From CAWFKW01 sp963816535 (GTDB lineage Bacteria; Bacteroidota; Ignavibacteria; Tepidaquicellales; OLB5): DNA of 64,000 nt. Under the pieces are notes generated by a model that saw only the letters and a list, made by a program, of their open reading frames with translations, was not told where the DNA came from and made no database searches. Both the position numbers and the translations under genes were made by a program. Below are positions 8,115 through 17,675 of the stretch, piece after piece. The stretch is from the NCBI GenBank assembly GCA_963816535.1, contig CAWFKW010000007.1:62001-126000 (forward strand). Direction: 5' to 3'. The stretch's first letter is position 1. Each line of letters opens with the position of its first letter.

Positions 8115-9581
8115 TTAATTTTCAGCCTGTTTTTGAGGGAGTTTAACAAACCTGAAAATGTATAAGAAAGAAAGATACAGAATAATGGACAAAATTTTGA
8201 GCAAAATCACGCTAAAATAGCTCATTTTTATGTAATCCGAAACATAAATATTTATGAAAAATAACACTGCTGCCAGCACTGCCGCCTTCGTTATGGAGAC
8301 CCAGTCATAAGGTATATGGAATGTTCTTTGTGAAAAAATATACAGCGCAACAAACATTATGAAGTATGATAACAATGTTGCAAGCGCAGCGCCCTTTATT
8401 GAAAGCATTGGTATAAAAATAAAATTCAAAACAACGTTGCTTAATGCGCCTATGGCAGATGAAATAATGAGATACTTTATTTTATTTTCAAAGTATGAGG
8501 CTACGTTCAGGTTTGTATATAACCCGAAAAAAAGGTACGCGAGAAGTATATACGGAATTATGCCGATGCCCCCCCAGTATTTCTGGTCAAGAATACTTAC
8601 CGATGCTATTTGAAATTTTATAAGGTCATTAACAAAAAAACTGATGGCAAGGAACAGAAAGAATCCAGCAAAACAAAAATAAGAAAACACTTTTGAGAAA
8701 ATTTCTTTATTCTGCTTGTCATCCTTGAGATTTAAGAAGAAGGGCGTCCACGCGGTTCTGAATCCCAATATGAGCAGGTTCATAACAACGCCGATGCGGT
8801 AACAGGCCGAGTAAATTCCAACCTGCCCGGCGCCCTCAAAATGCTCGATGATGAACCTGTCGATAATATCCATACACATGAGGAAGAGGCCATAGAAAAG
8901 AAAAGCCGCGCCAAATTTCAAAAGTGATTTCAACCTCGCACTATCTATCCTAAGAGCGAAATACTTCGCCGAAGGTATAAATGCAAGTATAAATAAAAAT
9001 GCGTAGGCGATTATATATGAATAGAATACCGATTCTATTCCCGCTTTGAGATACACAATAAAGAACAGGTTTGCCAAAACGTTTATCGTCATTACAATAA
9101 GATTTATCGCAGTATACAGCTTTGACCGCTGAAGCGAGTTCAGCAGGATCATGGGTATCCTTGCCAGGCAATCAACTATCAGTAATACCGATATAATCTT
9201 AATGAAATTTTCGTTGCCTGAATTCCCTGTAACTAGCTTAGCCAGCGGCGCGGCAAGAAAGAAAATTATTACGCTGAACACAACAGAAGCAATAAAGAGC
9301 GCTATAAGCGTCGAGCTGAAAACGGCCTTCTTTTCTTCGGCGGTCTTTGCCTCAATAAAGAATTTCTGGAAAGACGTTTCCATCCCGAACAGGTAAAATA
9401 TAACGACAAACATCCAGAATGAATAGAAGAGCGAATACACCCCGTACTCTGCCGGAGCAAAATAATATGTATAGAGCGGCAGCAGCAGGAACGGCATCAG
9501 CCTGTTCAGAAAATAGCCGATGCTGTAAACCAGCGTATCCGAAAATATTCTTCTTATATAATGTTCAGCCAAAAAAACCAT
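8115..9581 (-). CDS. Lipopolysaccharide/polysaccharide flippase (MATE/MOP superfamily, Wzx-like)
   Basis: 488 residues with about 12-14 hydrophobic segments spread over the whole length. The N-terminal pattern (YFLNRLMPFLLLPLYTYYFA, then PAEYGVYSL) is typical of Wzx/RfbX flippases, which move lipid-linked glycans across the inner membrane. Neighbouring glycosyltransferase and FemAB-like genes support a role in surface polysaccharide export. The annotated ATG is the tail of a palindromic repeat (…GGGAATGG), with no ribosome binding site; TTG at codon 4 or a later codon may be the ancestral start. Substrate unknown. Confidence 0.9.
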   Translation of the reverse strand: MVFLAEHYIRRIFSDTLVYSIGYFLNRLMPFLLLPLYTYYFAPAEYGVYSLFYSFWMFVVIFYLFGMETSFQKFFIEAKTAEEKKAVFSSTLIALFIASVVFSVIIFFLAAPLAKLVTGNSGNENFIKIISVLLIVDCLARIPMILLNSLQRSKLYTAINLIVMTINVLANLFFIVYLKAGIESVFYSYIIAYAFLFILAFIPSAKYFALRIDSARLKSLLKFGAAFLFYGLFLMCMDIIDRFIIEHFEGAGQVGIYSACYRIGVVMNLLILGFRTAWTPFFLNLKDDKQNKEIFSKVFSYFCFAGFFLFLAISFFVNDLIKFQIASVSILDQKYWGGIGIIPYILLAYLFFGLYTNLNVASYFENKIKYLIISSAIGALSNVVLNFIFIPMLSIKGAALATLLSYFIMFVALYIFSQRTFHIPYDWVSITKAAVLAAVLFFINIYVSDYIKMSYFSVILLKILSIILYLSFLYIFRFVKLPQKQAEN

Positions 9582-9603
9582 TCCCGCGAAAGCGGGAATC
9601 CCA
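9581..9603. repeat. CCCGC palindrome at the start of the flippase gene
   Basis: TTCCCGC-GAAA-GCGGGAA occupies 9581-9598. Its edge supplies the T of the flippase start codon and the preceding purines. It is the same palindrome type as at 1213-1230. Confidence 0.75.
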
Positions 9604-9685
9604 TTGATTTTTATTCAAAGAAAAGAATTTTAAATATTTAACTTGACGGGGTGTCTACTTTCTAAATACTGCTCTTCGACTTCGC

Positions 9686-10804
9686 TCAGAGCTTTGGTAT
9701 GACACCAGCTTTCTCATAATACTCCGTCATCTTCCCAAAAACCGACTTGTACGAATGATATTTATCAACCCATGCCCTCGACTTATTCCTTTTTTCCATT
9801 CTCAGCTTTTCATCATCAATTAATTCAGTCAGCTTATCCGCTAAATTATCAGCATCTGCTACAATAAAAGGGTTTTCAGGAAGCCACGTATCCATACCGC
9901 AATTCATTGCAGTTATTGTAGGCAGTCCCATAGAAAGCGTCTCAAGAGAGTTAATGCCGTAACCTGTGCCTCCCCTGTTGCCAATCTGGTCTATTGCAAT
10001 GTGACAGGTGTATTTTGCTTCAATTACTTTTCCTCTCGGCATGTTTTCCAGCAGTACAAGTTCTATATCCCTGCTTTTCTTTACCTTCTCGATCGCGCTC
10101 AATATTTCCGGCGTCCCTTTTATAATCCTGTGAGTTGGAGAGTGCACTATCCTGAGTTTCCCCTTTTCTTTCTTGCTGTACGCTTCATCAGGAATATGTT
10201 CTATAGTTGTATTATCAAAAGGGAAGAAAAGAAAGTTTATGTTTGGATGACGCAGAGTATGGTCATACTCGAAAGTGAGATTCAGATCGGCGAGTTCATC
10301 CATCTCTTTCACAACCCCTCTTGTCCGCAGGTCATCCCCGAAATAGCAGTTAACAATTTTCTTACCCTCTTTTTTCCATTTCTTAGCCATTCGCGAATCG
10401 GCGTAATAATCCATACCGCCGTCGAAATGAATTATGTTAAAATTATCCGGTCCCAGCTTATCCAGCGCATCCAGAAATTTCTTTTCATTTTTCTTTTCCC
10501 TGAGGCTGCGGTAGAATTTTTCGAGCAGATTTTTCGGCGCAAACTCCGGCATGTGTTTCCATTTATCGATGTTCTTATCGCTCATCTCATCATGCAGGCC
10601 CGATTGTTTGAACTCGCGCCACAACATTGCCAGCCTGCTTCTCGGCAGCGGCAGGTCAAGACATACATCTTCAGGAAAATTGAACGGTATTTTGTAGAGT
10701 GTCAGAAGCCTTGCAGGCAATCCAAACATGCTCTGCATCTGCATAACATTATACGGCACACCTGCGGTGTTTTCAGGAGCAATGTGAAGGACGCTATTTG
10801 CCAT
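9686..10804 (-). CDS. Glycosyltransferase, GT4-like
   Basis: 372 residues with a two-domain GT-B look. The N-terminal MANSVLHIAPENTAGVPYN resembles the donor-independent Rossmann half. The C-terminal half has RIVHSPTHRIIKGTPEILSA and the nucleotide-sugar-binding GYGINSLETLSMGLPTITAM segment, where glutamates contact the donor. Cytosolic or membrane-associated transfer of sugars to a lipid-linked glycan is inferred from neighbours. It ends 104 nt before the flippase start and begins 11 nt after the small gene upstream. Confidence 0.88.
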   Translation of the reverse strand: MANSVLHIAPENTAGVPYNVMQMQSMFGLPARLLTLYKIPFNFPEDVCLDLPLPRSRLAMLWREFKQSGLHDEMSDKNIDKWKHMPEFAPKNLLEKFYRSLREKKNEKKFLDALDKLGPDNFNIIHFDGGMDYYADSRMAKKWKKEGKKIVNCYFGDDLRTRGVVKEMDELADLNLTFEYDHTLRHPNINFLFFPFDNTTIEHIPDEAYSKKEKGKLRIVHSPTHRIIKGTPEILSAIEKVKKSRDIELVLLENMPRGKVIEAKYTCHIAIDQIGNRGGTGYGINSLETLSMGLPTITAMNCGMDTWLPENPFIVADADNLADKLTELIDDEKLRMEKRNKSRAWVDKYHSYKSVFGKMTEYYEKAGVIPKL

Positions 10805-10815
10805 TCAGCCCTTTA

Positions 10816-11019
10816 TCAAAAGTCTTCTCTTTGCACGCAGCTGTTGGGGATACTCTGCCATCCCTGGCACTGGCGCTCAAGCTCTTTGCGGAAATTCGCA
10901 AACATCATCCTCTGGTCGTACTCGGCGTCCGGAGCGACTTTCTTTATTGTATTTACAAGCGCCTTTTTAAACTGTTCGTCAAGCGCGTAAACTACTTCTT
11001 CTATTCTAACTTTTGCCAT
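10816..11019 (-). CDS. Small conserved hypothetical protein
   Basis: 67 residues, MAKVRIEEVVYALDEQFKKA at the N-terminus, mostly alpha-helical with no membrane segment and no signal peptide. It resembles a short uncharacterised family found next to glycan genes in related bacteria, by recollection of the pattern only. The gap to the glycosyltransferase is 11 nt, so the two are probably cotranscribed. It contains several charged residues and two cysteines near the end (RQCQGW, NSCVQ). Confidence 0.7.
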   Translation of the reverse strand: MAKVRIEEVVYALDEQFKKALVNTIKKVAPDAEYDQRMMFANFRKELERQCQGWQSIPNSCVQREDF

Positions 11020-11104
11020 TTAATCGCTAATTAGTGAAAAATAAAGTCTATTGTAAATATAACAAAGCTCTTTGAGACTTAAAATTATAAACGTGTTACA
11101 TTTG

Positions 11105-11242
11105 CTTCGCCACCCCCTTGTGTTCCCCCTGTCAGGGGGAAATGATTTTAATTTCATTTGTAAGTATAATAATCTCGTCTCCCCTAACAGGTCTACGACT
11201 CTTCGAGGCGAAGACTCGTAGAGGGGAGATACACAGGGGGTG
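11105..11242. repeat. Nested palindromic element, about 135 bp
   Basis: Outer arms CACCCCCTTGTGT (11111) and ACACAGGGGGTG (11231-11242), inner hairpin CCCCCTGTCAGGGGG, then arms TCTCCCC/GGGGAGA around CTACGACTCTTCG-AGG-CGAAGACTCGTAG. The whole can fold as one long branched hairpin. Related CCCCCT/AGGGGG elements recur near 7250, 27090-27180, 28740, 30130, 40735-40860 and 45955, so this is a dispersed family without a gene of its own. Confidence 0.75.
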
Positions 11243-11269
11243 CATACAACAAATAAAGTAAATATGAGC

Positions 11270-12217
11270 CTATAGGTTCGTTTGCTTGATATATTTTGGA
11301 AGTAAAGTATAAAACGCCATTGGTATGAGGATTAAAAAAATCGTGAGGGCCTTATCAATTTCGTTCATCCGCGCAATAACAAAGAACGCAGCTACGTAAA
11401 ACAATGGCAATACTGTAAATAGATTTCTTTTTAGGAATTCCGGCTTCGATTTGATATCTTTTAGCGCTAATACAAGCAGCGGCCCAATTGCAAGAGCCCA
11501 AATGATTATGAACGCCGGATTATGAATATTAAAGAGCATATCTTTCCGCTCCGCCCAGGTATTCAGATCGGTTTCAGGACTTGTTCCTCTCAAGATAAAT
11601 ATTAAAGCATATATCGCTCCGAATGTGATTACGAACGAAACAAACCTGAGCCATGCTTTTGATGAGCTAATGATCTTTCTTTCCCCGAAAAACCAAAACA
11701 ATATAAGCAAAATACTTTGCAGCTCATTAAAAGCGCCAACAATCAAAAGCAGGTAGATGTAATTTAGTTTTTGCGTATTAATGAAATAAAATCCCAGCGC
11801 CATTATTCCCGCAGTGGTCAGATCTCCCAGGGTATCCCAGCCTGTCATGCAGAGCAGAGCAATGACGGCAAATAACAGAGCGCCTATCAATACTCCTCCG
11901 CTATCAAACCAAACCGAAAAGAACTTCGATACAGAAAATAACAGAAACCAAAAAACAAGAATATTCTGAACAAAATATGCAATCAGGAAAGAAGCCTTTT
12001 GAGGCAGAGCTAACTTCAATACTGTAAAGTAAAACTGGGTCATATAAGGATTCAACAGCCGGTATTTGTACGGGTGCTCAATGTTATTATTAATAATAGC
12101 GGTGTGACGCGCGAGTCTTAATTCATAGTTCGGAGCGTCTGATTTAAGAGTAACGTAATACGCAAGCAGAAGCGCCGCAAAGAAAATGAGGAAATATAGA
12201 CTCTTGTTATTCTTCAA
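11270..12217 (-). CDS. Polytopic membrane protein of unknown function
   Basis: 315 residues with about 8 hydrophobic segments. The early periplasmic loop contains EHPYKYRLLNPYM, a tyrosine/arginine-rich motif often seen in uncharacterised membrane proteins of surface-glycan clusters, where some are GT-C-like. No catalytic motif can be assigned. It begins 20 nt after the FemAB-like gene, in the same tight run of five minus-strand genes (15859 to 11270). Confidence 0.8.
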   Translation of the reverse strand: MKNNKSLYFLIFFAALLLAYYVTLKSDAPNYELRLARHTAIINNNIEHPYKYRLLNPYMTQFYFTVLKLALPQKASFLIAYFVQNILVFWFLLFSVSKFFSVWFDSGGVLIGALLFAVIALLCMTGWDTLGDLTTAGIMALGFYFINTQKLNYIYLLLIVGAFNELQSILLILFWFFGERKIISSSKAWLRFVSFVITFGAIYALIFILRGTSPETDLNTWAERKDMLFNIHNPAFIIIWALAIGPLLVLALKDIKSKPEFLKRNLFTVLPLFYVAAFFVIARMNEIDKALTIFLILIPMAFYTLLPKYIKQTNL

Positions 12218-12237
12218 TTGTCAATTATGTGTTTTCT

Positions 12238-13218
12238 TCAGAGTATCACATCGCCCGGCAGGTCCAAATAAAATGTATCTCTCAATATTCCCCTCGCCCC
12301 GAAATTTTCTTTGAAACGCCCAAGTCCCCAGTTCGGGTCCATGTTCACGGTAAACAGCCCGAAGTCCAGAAAATCCAGCCCCCTGTGCACGCTGTCCTTT
12401 ATTATCGTATAGAACAAGAGATTGACCGCCCTGTAGTTCTGGTAATTAGGGTCATGGCTAATATAAAAAACCAATACGACTTTTTCATTGCAATAAAAGT
12501 TTACAACCCCTGCTATCATCTTGCCCTTAAGGTAAGCGCCTACCAGTTCTATTTTTGACGGAAACAGTTTTTTCAGCTTGAGCAACTCTTCCAGCGTATG
12601 AGCAGGCTGAACGTTATGCCTCATTGCAAGATTATTTTTCAATATGTGGTAATACTCGGCGTAATCATCCGATTTCCTTATCTCTACTCCAAGCTTTTCG
12701 GCTCTTCTTACGGCTGTGCGGGATTCAGGCTTGAACATTTTCAAAACATCGCCCTCTTCAACATCAAGACTCACCACGCTTGAAACCTCGCGCTTCAGAT
12801 ACATGAAGCCGCTTTTCATGAATGCGAAATCGATATAATTGTTGTATCGTTTTTGATATACAAACGGCGAGTGGGTTATCATTATCCGTTCAAACTTATT
12901 CTTGATGCAATAGTTCACCAGGCTTTCGGTCAGGTCAAACGACTGCCTGAGGCTCAGGCTGTCTTTATAAACAAACCCGCCATATGAGGCTCCCTGGTGC
13001 GAAGTGAAAGTAACTAGCCCGTCGCGCTTTACCTCTGCGGCGGTTAATACTGCAATAATTTTTTTATTATCCTTGAAAAGTAAGGATGAATCTTTGAACT
13101 TATTTAGCGCGTGGTATGATAAAAATTTCCTTGTGTGGAAAATTGTTCCGTTGCCCGAAGATGAAACAAACTCTTCCCAATCATTAAGATGTTTCTTCTC
13201 GTATCTTATAACGTCCAT
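12238..13218 (-). CDS. FemAB-like GNAT-fold acyl/aminoacyltransferase
   Basis: 326 residues. The double-GNAT arrangement and segments such as SYHALNKFKDSSLLFK, FTSHQGASYGGFVYKD and HRGLDFLDFGLFTVN are those of FemAB-like enzymes, which transfer an amino acid or acyl group to a cell-wall or polysaccharide acceptor. A GNAT-type central domain lies at about 165-300. It is embedded between PorV/PorQ genes and a membrane protein with gaps of 18-20 nt, so it is probably part of an envelope operon. Its acceptor is unknown. Confidence 0.85.
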   Translation of the reverse strand: MDVIRYEKKHLNDWEEFVSSSGNGTIFHTRKFLSYHALNKFKDSSLLFKDNKKIIAVLTAAEVKRDGLVTFTSHQGASYGGFVYKDSLSLRQSFDLTESLVNYCIKNKFERIMITHSPFVYQKRYNNYIDFAFMKSGFMYLKREVSSVVSLDVEEGDVLKMFKPESRTAVRRAEKLGVEIRKSDDYAEYYHILKNNLAMRHNVQPAHTLEELLKLKKLFPSKIELVGAYLKGKMIAGVVNFYCNEKVVLVFYISHDPNYQNYRAVNLLFYTIIKDSVHRGLDFLDFGLFTVNMDPNWGLGRFKENFGARGILRDTFYLDLPGDVIL

Positions 13219-13236
13219 ACATCTCCCCGAAAATAA

Positions 13237-14139
13237 TTAGAATGAAGCTCCCAGCGTAAACGTGTGACTGTTGCCCAGCGAATATTTATACGGCACAAAA
13301 GCGTAATCAAGATTGAACGCCTTATACTTCAGCCCTATACCTGTTGTGAGCGTCCTGTCTTCGTAACCTGACTGGTATCCCGCCCTTATTGCCAGGAATT
13401 CTTTATACAAAAACTCCGCGCCTGCGTTTACATGAAACGTTCCGCCGTTCAGAACTTTGTAACCGTCCGCCGCAATCCTCAGGCCGCTGGTTATTTTTGA
13501 AAAATCAAGAAGGTATGAACCGCCGAATCTGATTGAAGTCGGCAGCGTTGTAGGCGAATTCCTCAGCGCGTTCATACTCCCCACGTTTGCAAGCGAAACT
13601 CCGAGCGATATCATCTTGTTTGAATAAAGCCCGCCGAAATCGAATGCATAGCCGTCAGCGTTATCAATGTATATCTTCTCGAACAGGAATTTTGCCGTAA
13701 CTCCGAACTGGAACATGTCGTTTATCCTGTACGCCCCGGATAGCCCGAGCGCAAAATCCTGCGAGGCAAATGTCCCCAAAGGAGCCCCGGGAATCTCGCG
13801 TATCTGGATATCGCTTACAGATGTGTTATTTACGCTTAAACCTAACGCGAGCTTTTTAAACTTGACTTTTCCGGCAAAGTATTCCGTTCTTATTCCGAGG
13901 ATATTTTCGTTGTGCATAAAAAGCACATTCACATTATCTCCGCCAAGCAGCGCGGCCGGATTATAATTCGTAGCCGATGCATCGTCAATATCAGATACAA
14001 CCGCTTCTCCCAGCGATATTGCCCGCGAAGTTACCCCAAGTTTCAGAAACGATAATCCTGTATTAGCCGCCCCGTCGTTCTGGGCGATGGCGAGCGCCGG
14101 CAGCAAAATAATTAACGATATAAAAAAATATTTCCTCAT
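13237..14139 (-). CDS. PorV/PorQ-family outer-membrane protein (first of two)
   Basis: 300 residues with a signal peptide ending AIAQ-N. The FLKLGVTSRAISLGEAVVSD and ATNYNPAALLG segments are the family signature: an early G-x-R-x-x-x-x-G-E-A block followed by NPA. The rest is a run of amphipathic strands ending in the aromatic TLGASF, consistent with a FadL-like 14-strand barrel. In T9SS bacteria PorV is the shuttle that moves cargo to the surface, and PorQ is an attachment partner; which role applies here cannot be read from sequence. It is 15 nt from its homologue upstream. Confidence 0.88.
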   Translation of the reverse strand: MRKYFFISLIILLPALAIAQNDGAANTGLSFLKLGVTSRAISLGEAVVSDIDDASATNYNPAALLGGDNVNVLFMHNENILGIRTEYFAGKVKFKKLALGLSVNNTSVSDIQIREIPGAPLGTFASQDFALGLSGAYRINDMFQFGVTAKFLFEKIYIDNADGYAFDFGGLYSNKMISLGVSLANVGSMNALRNSPTTLPTSIRFGGSYLLDFSKITSGLRIAADGYKVLNGGTFHVNAGAEFLYKEFLAIRAGYQSGYEDRTLTTGIGLKYKAFNLDYAFVPYKYSLGNSHTFTLGASF

Positions 14140-14154
14140 TATTAAAATAATCTT

Positions 14155-15159
14155 TTACCTTATCTTGAAAACCGCTGTTAAAGTCTGCAGCGGATCGTTT
14201 GAATACGGTTCCATTATAAACGCATAATCTATTCCCACAATATACGACTTTAAAGGGATTTGATAACCTACTCCAAAATTGACATCCGTATTTCCGAACT
14301 TATCGGCAGCTTTAAGGTCGAATCTGTCAAATCCCGCTCTCAGCTTCAGGAACTTTACCGGGCTCACTTCAGCGCCCATCCTGATAACATCAGTTGCGGA
14401 CTTATAGTCCATCCCGTTCTGCGTAACAGTTTGCGAGCTGTTTTCAAATTCTACGGAAACCAGGCCAAAATCCTTCGGCAAAAGGTACGAAACTCCTACG
14501 TTGATAAGAGCCGGGAATTTGTTAGTTGTTGTCGTTCCGTTTTCGTTATATATACCTGAAGTGCTCCATTTATACTGCGAGTTAATATCTTTAATGGCTA
14601 ATCCTATATTTACTTTGTTGCTAGCCTTAATTATTGCGCCGATATCAAAACCCAGCGAAGTTGATTTAACCCCGTCATATAATTTTGAGTAATAAAGCTT
14701 GAACCCGACTCCAAGCGCAACATTAGGCGATACTCTTATTGACGGAGCGAACAGGAACTGATTTTCATTTGTGGAAATTGTTCCTATCGGGAACCCGTCG
14801 GCATCCCGCGAATCTATGTTAGATACTCCTGCATTTATCCACGAGAATGTTATTCCCGCGCCGCCTTCTGACTGTTTTGGGAGCTTGAAGTTCTTTGTGT
14901 AGCTCACAAAGTTCATTGTGCGGTCAAGCGACATAAATGAATGCCCGAAGTTTATAAGGTGGTCATCCTGGAAGGCGGAAACGGCCGGATTGTAGTAACC
15001 CATAACGTCGCCCGTTATAACCGAAGTCATAGCGTTTCCCATACCCATGCCGCGCGCGCTGAAACCCATGCGCGAAAACGAGCCCGGCAGGCCGCCAAGC
15101 TGTGCAAACGACACGTTTGCCGCAGCCAGAAAAAATAATATTACAAATGTTTTTTTCAA
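14155..15159 (-). CDS. PorV/PorQ-family outer-membrane protein (second of two)
   Basis: 334 residues, signal peptide ending VSFAQ-L. The segment FSARGMGMGNAMTSVITGDV followed by GYYNPAVSAFQ is the same signature as in the downstream gene, and the protein ends in LTAVFKIR. It is a beta-barrel prediction. The two neighbours are diverged copies, probably an old tandem duplication, translated from one message with the beta-barrel gene at 15182-15859 (22-nt gap). Confidence 0.88.
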   Translation of the reverse strand: MKKTFVILFFLAAANVSFAQLGGLPGSFSRMGFSARGMGMGNAMTSVITGDVMGYYNPAVSAFQDDHLINFGHSFMSLDRTMNFVSYTKNFKLPKQSEGGAGITFSWINAGVSNIDSRDADGFPIGTISTNENQFLFAPSIRVSPNVALGVGFKLYYSKLYDGVKSTSLGFDIGAIIKASNKVNIGLAIKDINSQYKWSTSGIYNENGTTTTNKFPALINVGVSYLLPKDFGLVSVEFENSSQTVTQNGMDYKSATDVIRMGAEVSPVKFLKLRAGFDRFDLKAADKFGNTDVNFGVGYQIPLKSYIVGIDYAFIMEPYSNDPLQTLTAVFKIR

Positions 15160-15181
15160 TTTATCTTAAGATGTTCCGCAA

Positions 15182-15859
15182 TTAAAATTTATAAACCAAT
15201 CCGTTGAACAGGCTGAACGAAAGCTCTCTGTAATTTCTGTCTATGAACGGCGAAAATCTTGCCGAATAAGTAAACTCCGATTGAAAGTTAACCCTGCCGA
15301 AAGCTAAAAACATCCCGATGCCTAATTCAGGACCCAGTAAAATTCTATAGTTTTCAGTTTCTGAAGCGCTATAATTATAGACATAATTTGATGGATCATG
15401 AATAATATCAAAGTAAGAAATTACATTATGAACCGGTTGTATTGCAGCAGCTATCCCGCCTGTAACATAAAATGGATTCAATTCTTTTTGTTTTGAAATA
15501 AAATAATTTACTTTTAAACTTAATAAGTTTGAACCAAAAGCCTGGTATTTAGTATAACCATACGACCGGATGCCGTCATTAGATTCCTTATAATCTAAAT
15601 ACCGACTCAAGTCGGAATAATGCATATACATTAAATCAATTTGAAAATTTTTTGAATAATCATAACTAACTGAAGTCATGAAATTGAATGTATTGCCAAA
15701 CCTTGAATATGAGTTTTCATTATTAAATGACAATGTAGTAAACCCTATTCGAAGGTATATCTTATGCAGCATCCCTGTTCTGCTGCTATCCTGAGCTTTT
15801 GCTGTTAAAGAACCGGCTAAAATAATTAAACATACTAAAACAACGTTTTTGCTTTTCAT
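15182..15859 (-). CDS. Outer-membrane beta-barrel protein
   Basis: 225 residues; signal peptide MKSKNVVLVCLIILAGSLTAKAQ. Alternating aromatic/polar strands (for example YLRIGFTTLSF, QIDLMYMHYS, LSLKVNYFIS) and a terminal aromatic (LFNGLVYKF) indicate an 8-stranded OmpA/OmpW-like barrel. It heads the five-gene run that continues through the PorV/PorQ pair, the FemAB-like enzyme and the membrane protein. Function unknown. Confidence 0.83.
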   Translation of the reverse strand: MKSKNVVLVCLIILAGSLTAKAQDSSRTGMLHKIYLRIGFTTLSFNNENSYSRFGNTFNFMTSVSYDYSKNFQIDLMYMHYSDLSRYLDYKESNDGIRSYGYTKYQAFGSNLLSLKVNYFISKQKELNPFYVTGGIAAAIQPVHNVISYFDIIHDPSNYVYNYSASETENYRILLGPELGIGMFLAFGRVNFQSEFTYSARFSPFIDRNYRELSFSLFNGLVYKF

Positions 15860-16010
15860 TTTCTTACTCTCCGTAATTAGAATAGATTTGAAGAAAAAAT
15901 ATTGTTACTTAGTCTGTATGTTTATTATGTACTAGATTTACCTCTAATATTCTCGAATTCTCAAATTTTCTTTTTCCCATCTCACATCTGCCGTCTGCCG
16001 TCTCACCTGA

Positions 16011-17675
16011 TCATTGTAACACCAAGATCTTTCCCCATGAAACCGTTTGCTTATCGATTTCGATGCGGTAGAAATATACACCGTTTGCGACCTGCATGCC
16101 GTCGTCGCGTTTCCCGTCCCATGTCGTCCAAATTACGTTACTTTCCGTTCTTTGAGCGTTCTGTAGAACTGTCCTAACATAGTTCATCCCGAAATCAAAT
16201 ATCTTAACGGTAACGTTAGCGCTTGGCTTTCCCGTCTTGAAAAATATTCTGCACACCTCAAGGTTAGGCTCGAACGGATTTGGAGCGGCGTATGTATCTG
16301 TTGTAGAAGCTAGGCTCTGAACCGCGCGGAATATTTTCCATTTACCTACCCATGGACTTGAAACAGAATCAACCGTGCGGCATAATCCGTCGCCGCTGCC
16401 TACCCAAACAGAGTCCCCTTCCGAACCCGCTGAATAAAACAGGTCCGTATGAATTTGGTCCCTCAGCTCTTCGTCGTATATCACAGATGGCTTCGACCAT
16501 CCGAAATTACCGGGCGTAAAATAGCTTCTCCATATTCCGTTATCGGTGGCTACGTAAACAACCGAATCTTTAAATCCAAAATTGTGCGAAAACACAGCGT
16601 AGTCCTGAAGCGTATTGGCCCAGTTTGCCCCCTGGTTGGTAGTAAAACTAATCGCGGCAAACTGACCTGCGCCATTAGCAGCATCGCCAATATTAGATGC
16701 CGCCCAGATTATGCTCTTGCCTCCGTACTTTTGCGGCTTTAAAGCCACCACAAAATCGCCGGAAATACCCTGCCCGCTGCCGGTATTCTTATAACTGTAT
16801 TTGCGCCAGCTGACTCCCCAATCAGTCGATTTGTTAACCCCGTTAGCGGTTCCAACATAAATAGTCGAATCGTTCTCGGAGCATACGGAAAATGCTTTAT
16901 GGTTATCATTTCCTACAGGGGGGTCATTAGGATTATACTGAAAATTATAGGTCCCGCCCGGATAGATACTGTCTAAGTTATCCGGCGGCAGCAGCACCCT
17001 GCTGAACGTTCTGCCGTTATCAACTGATTTGCGGAGCTCTCCGGCCCACGAAGTTATCCAGATTACTATTGAATCTGAAACTACGTTTTTCTTTGATATA
17101 AGTACATCATAAGAAAGATTATCTTCAGTTACAACTACAGGTAAAGCATACAGATGATTTGCCCCGTAATAAATTGTATCGTTATTCAGAGCATCCGTCG
17201 GCTGAGGATACGCGTTCCACGTGTTTCCAAAATCTGACGATACTTTAATCCCGGTTCCTTTGGGAACGTTATTCCCGTTTATGGTTTCTGAAGTTGCAGT
17301 TGATACAACCACCCAGTTATTGAAGACCGCTATTCCCGCAACATCATCGGTTCCGAATGGATCCGAACCATAGTAATTTTGAAATGACGCGCCGTTATCA
17401 ATGGTCCGTGAAATTCCCTTCCCCGTGCCGAACCATATTGTATCGCCGACGACTATTATATCGCTTATGAAATTTGAAATGATGTTCGAAACGGATACTA
17501 CGGACCTCACAGGCGGGCCAAAAACTATTTTATTATCTGAAACCTGCTGCGCCCGGTTTAATTTTATGGCCGGCGGGATCTTAAAATTACGCGGCAGAGT
17601 TTGAGAGTTTGAATTTGCGCAAACAATCAAAAACAAAGCCGCTGACAATATTTCAATAAAATGCTTTTTCATCAT
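16011..17675 (-). CDS. Secreted BNR/sialidase-fold protein with T9SS/FlgD-like C-terminal domain
   Basis: 554 residues. Signal peptide MMKKHFIEILSAALFLIVCANSNSQ. The middle contains several beta-propeller blades with Asp-box-like units (IDNGASF, SSDFGNTW, SVDNGRTF, STDWGVSW, TTNQGANW). Residues 465-554 are a FlgD/T9SS type A-like domain (VTVKIFDFGMNYVRTV … GVYFYRIEIDKQTVSWGKILVLQ), the export and anchoring signal. The start overlaps the upstream lipoprotein stop by 4 nt (ATGA), so the two are translationally coupled. Surface or extracellular, ligand unknown. Confidence 0.9.
   Translation of the reverse strand: MMKKHFIEILSAALFLIVCANSNSQTLPRNFKIPPAIKLNRAQQVSDNKIVFGPPVRSVVSVSNIISNFISDIIVVGDTIWFGTGKGISRTIDNGASFQNYYGSDPFGTDDVAGIAVFNNWVVVSTATSETINGNNVPKGTGIKVSSDFGNTWNAYPQPTDALNNDTIYYGANHLYALPVVVTEDNLSYDVLISKKNVVSDSIVIWITSWAGELRKSVDNGRTFSRVLLPPDNLDSIYPGGTYNFQYNPNDPPVGNDNHKAFSVCSENDSTIYVGTANGVNKSTDWGVSWRKYSYKNTGSGQGISGDFVVALKPQKYGGKSIIWAASNIGDAANGAGQFAAISFTTNQGANWANTLQDYAVFSHNFGFKDSVVYVATDNGIWRSYFTPGNFGWSKPSVIYDEELRDQIHTDLFYSAGSEGDSVWVGSGDGLCRTVDSVSSPWVGKWKIFRAVQSLASTTDTYAAPNPFEPNLEVCRIFFKTGKPSANVTVKIFDFGMNYVRTVLQNAQRTESNVIWTTWDGKRDDGMQVANGVYFYRIEIDKQTVSWGKILVLQ

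Noticed and set aside
11105..11242. CRISPR-like or terminator array
   Set aside because: The repeats are inverted, not direct, and vary in length; no spacers of constant size.
13237..15159. Complete T9SS secretion locus
   Set aside because: Only PorV/PorQ-family barrels and cargo proteins are present; the core components SprA, PorK/L/M/N are not in the window.
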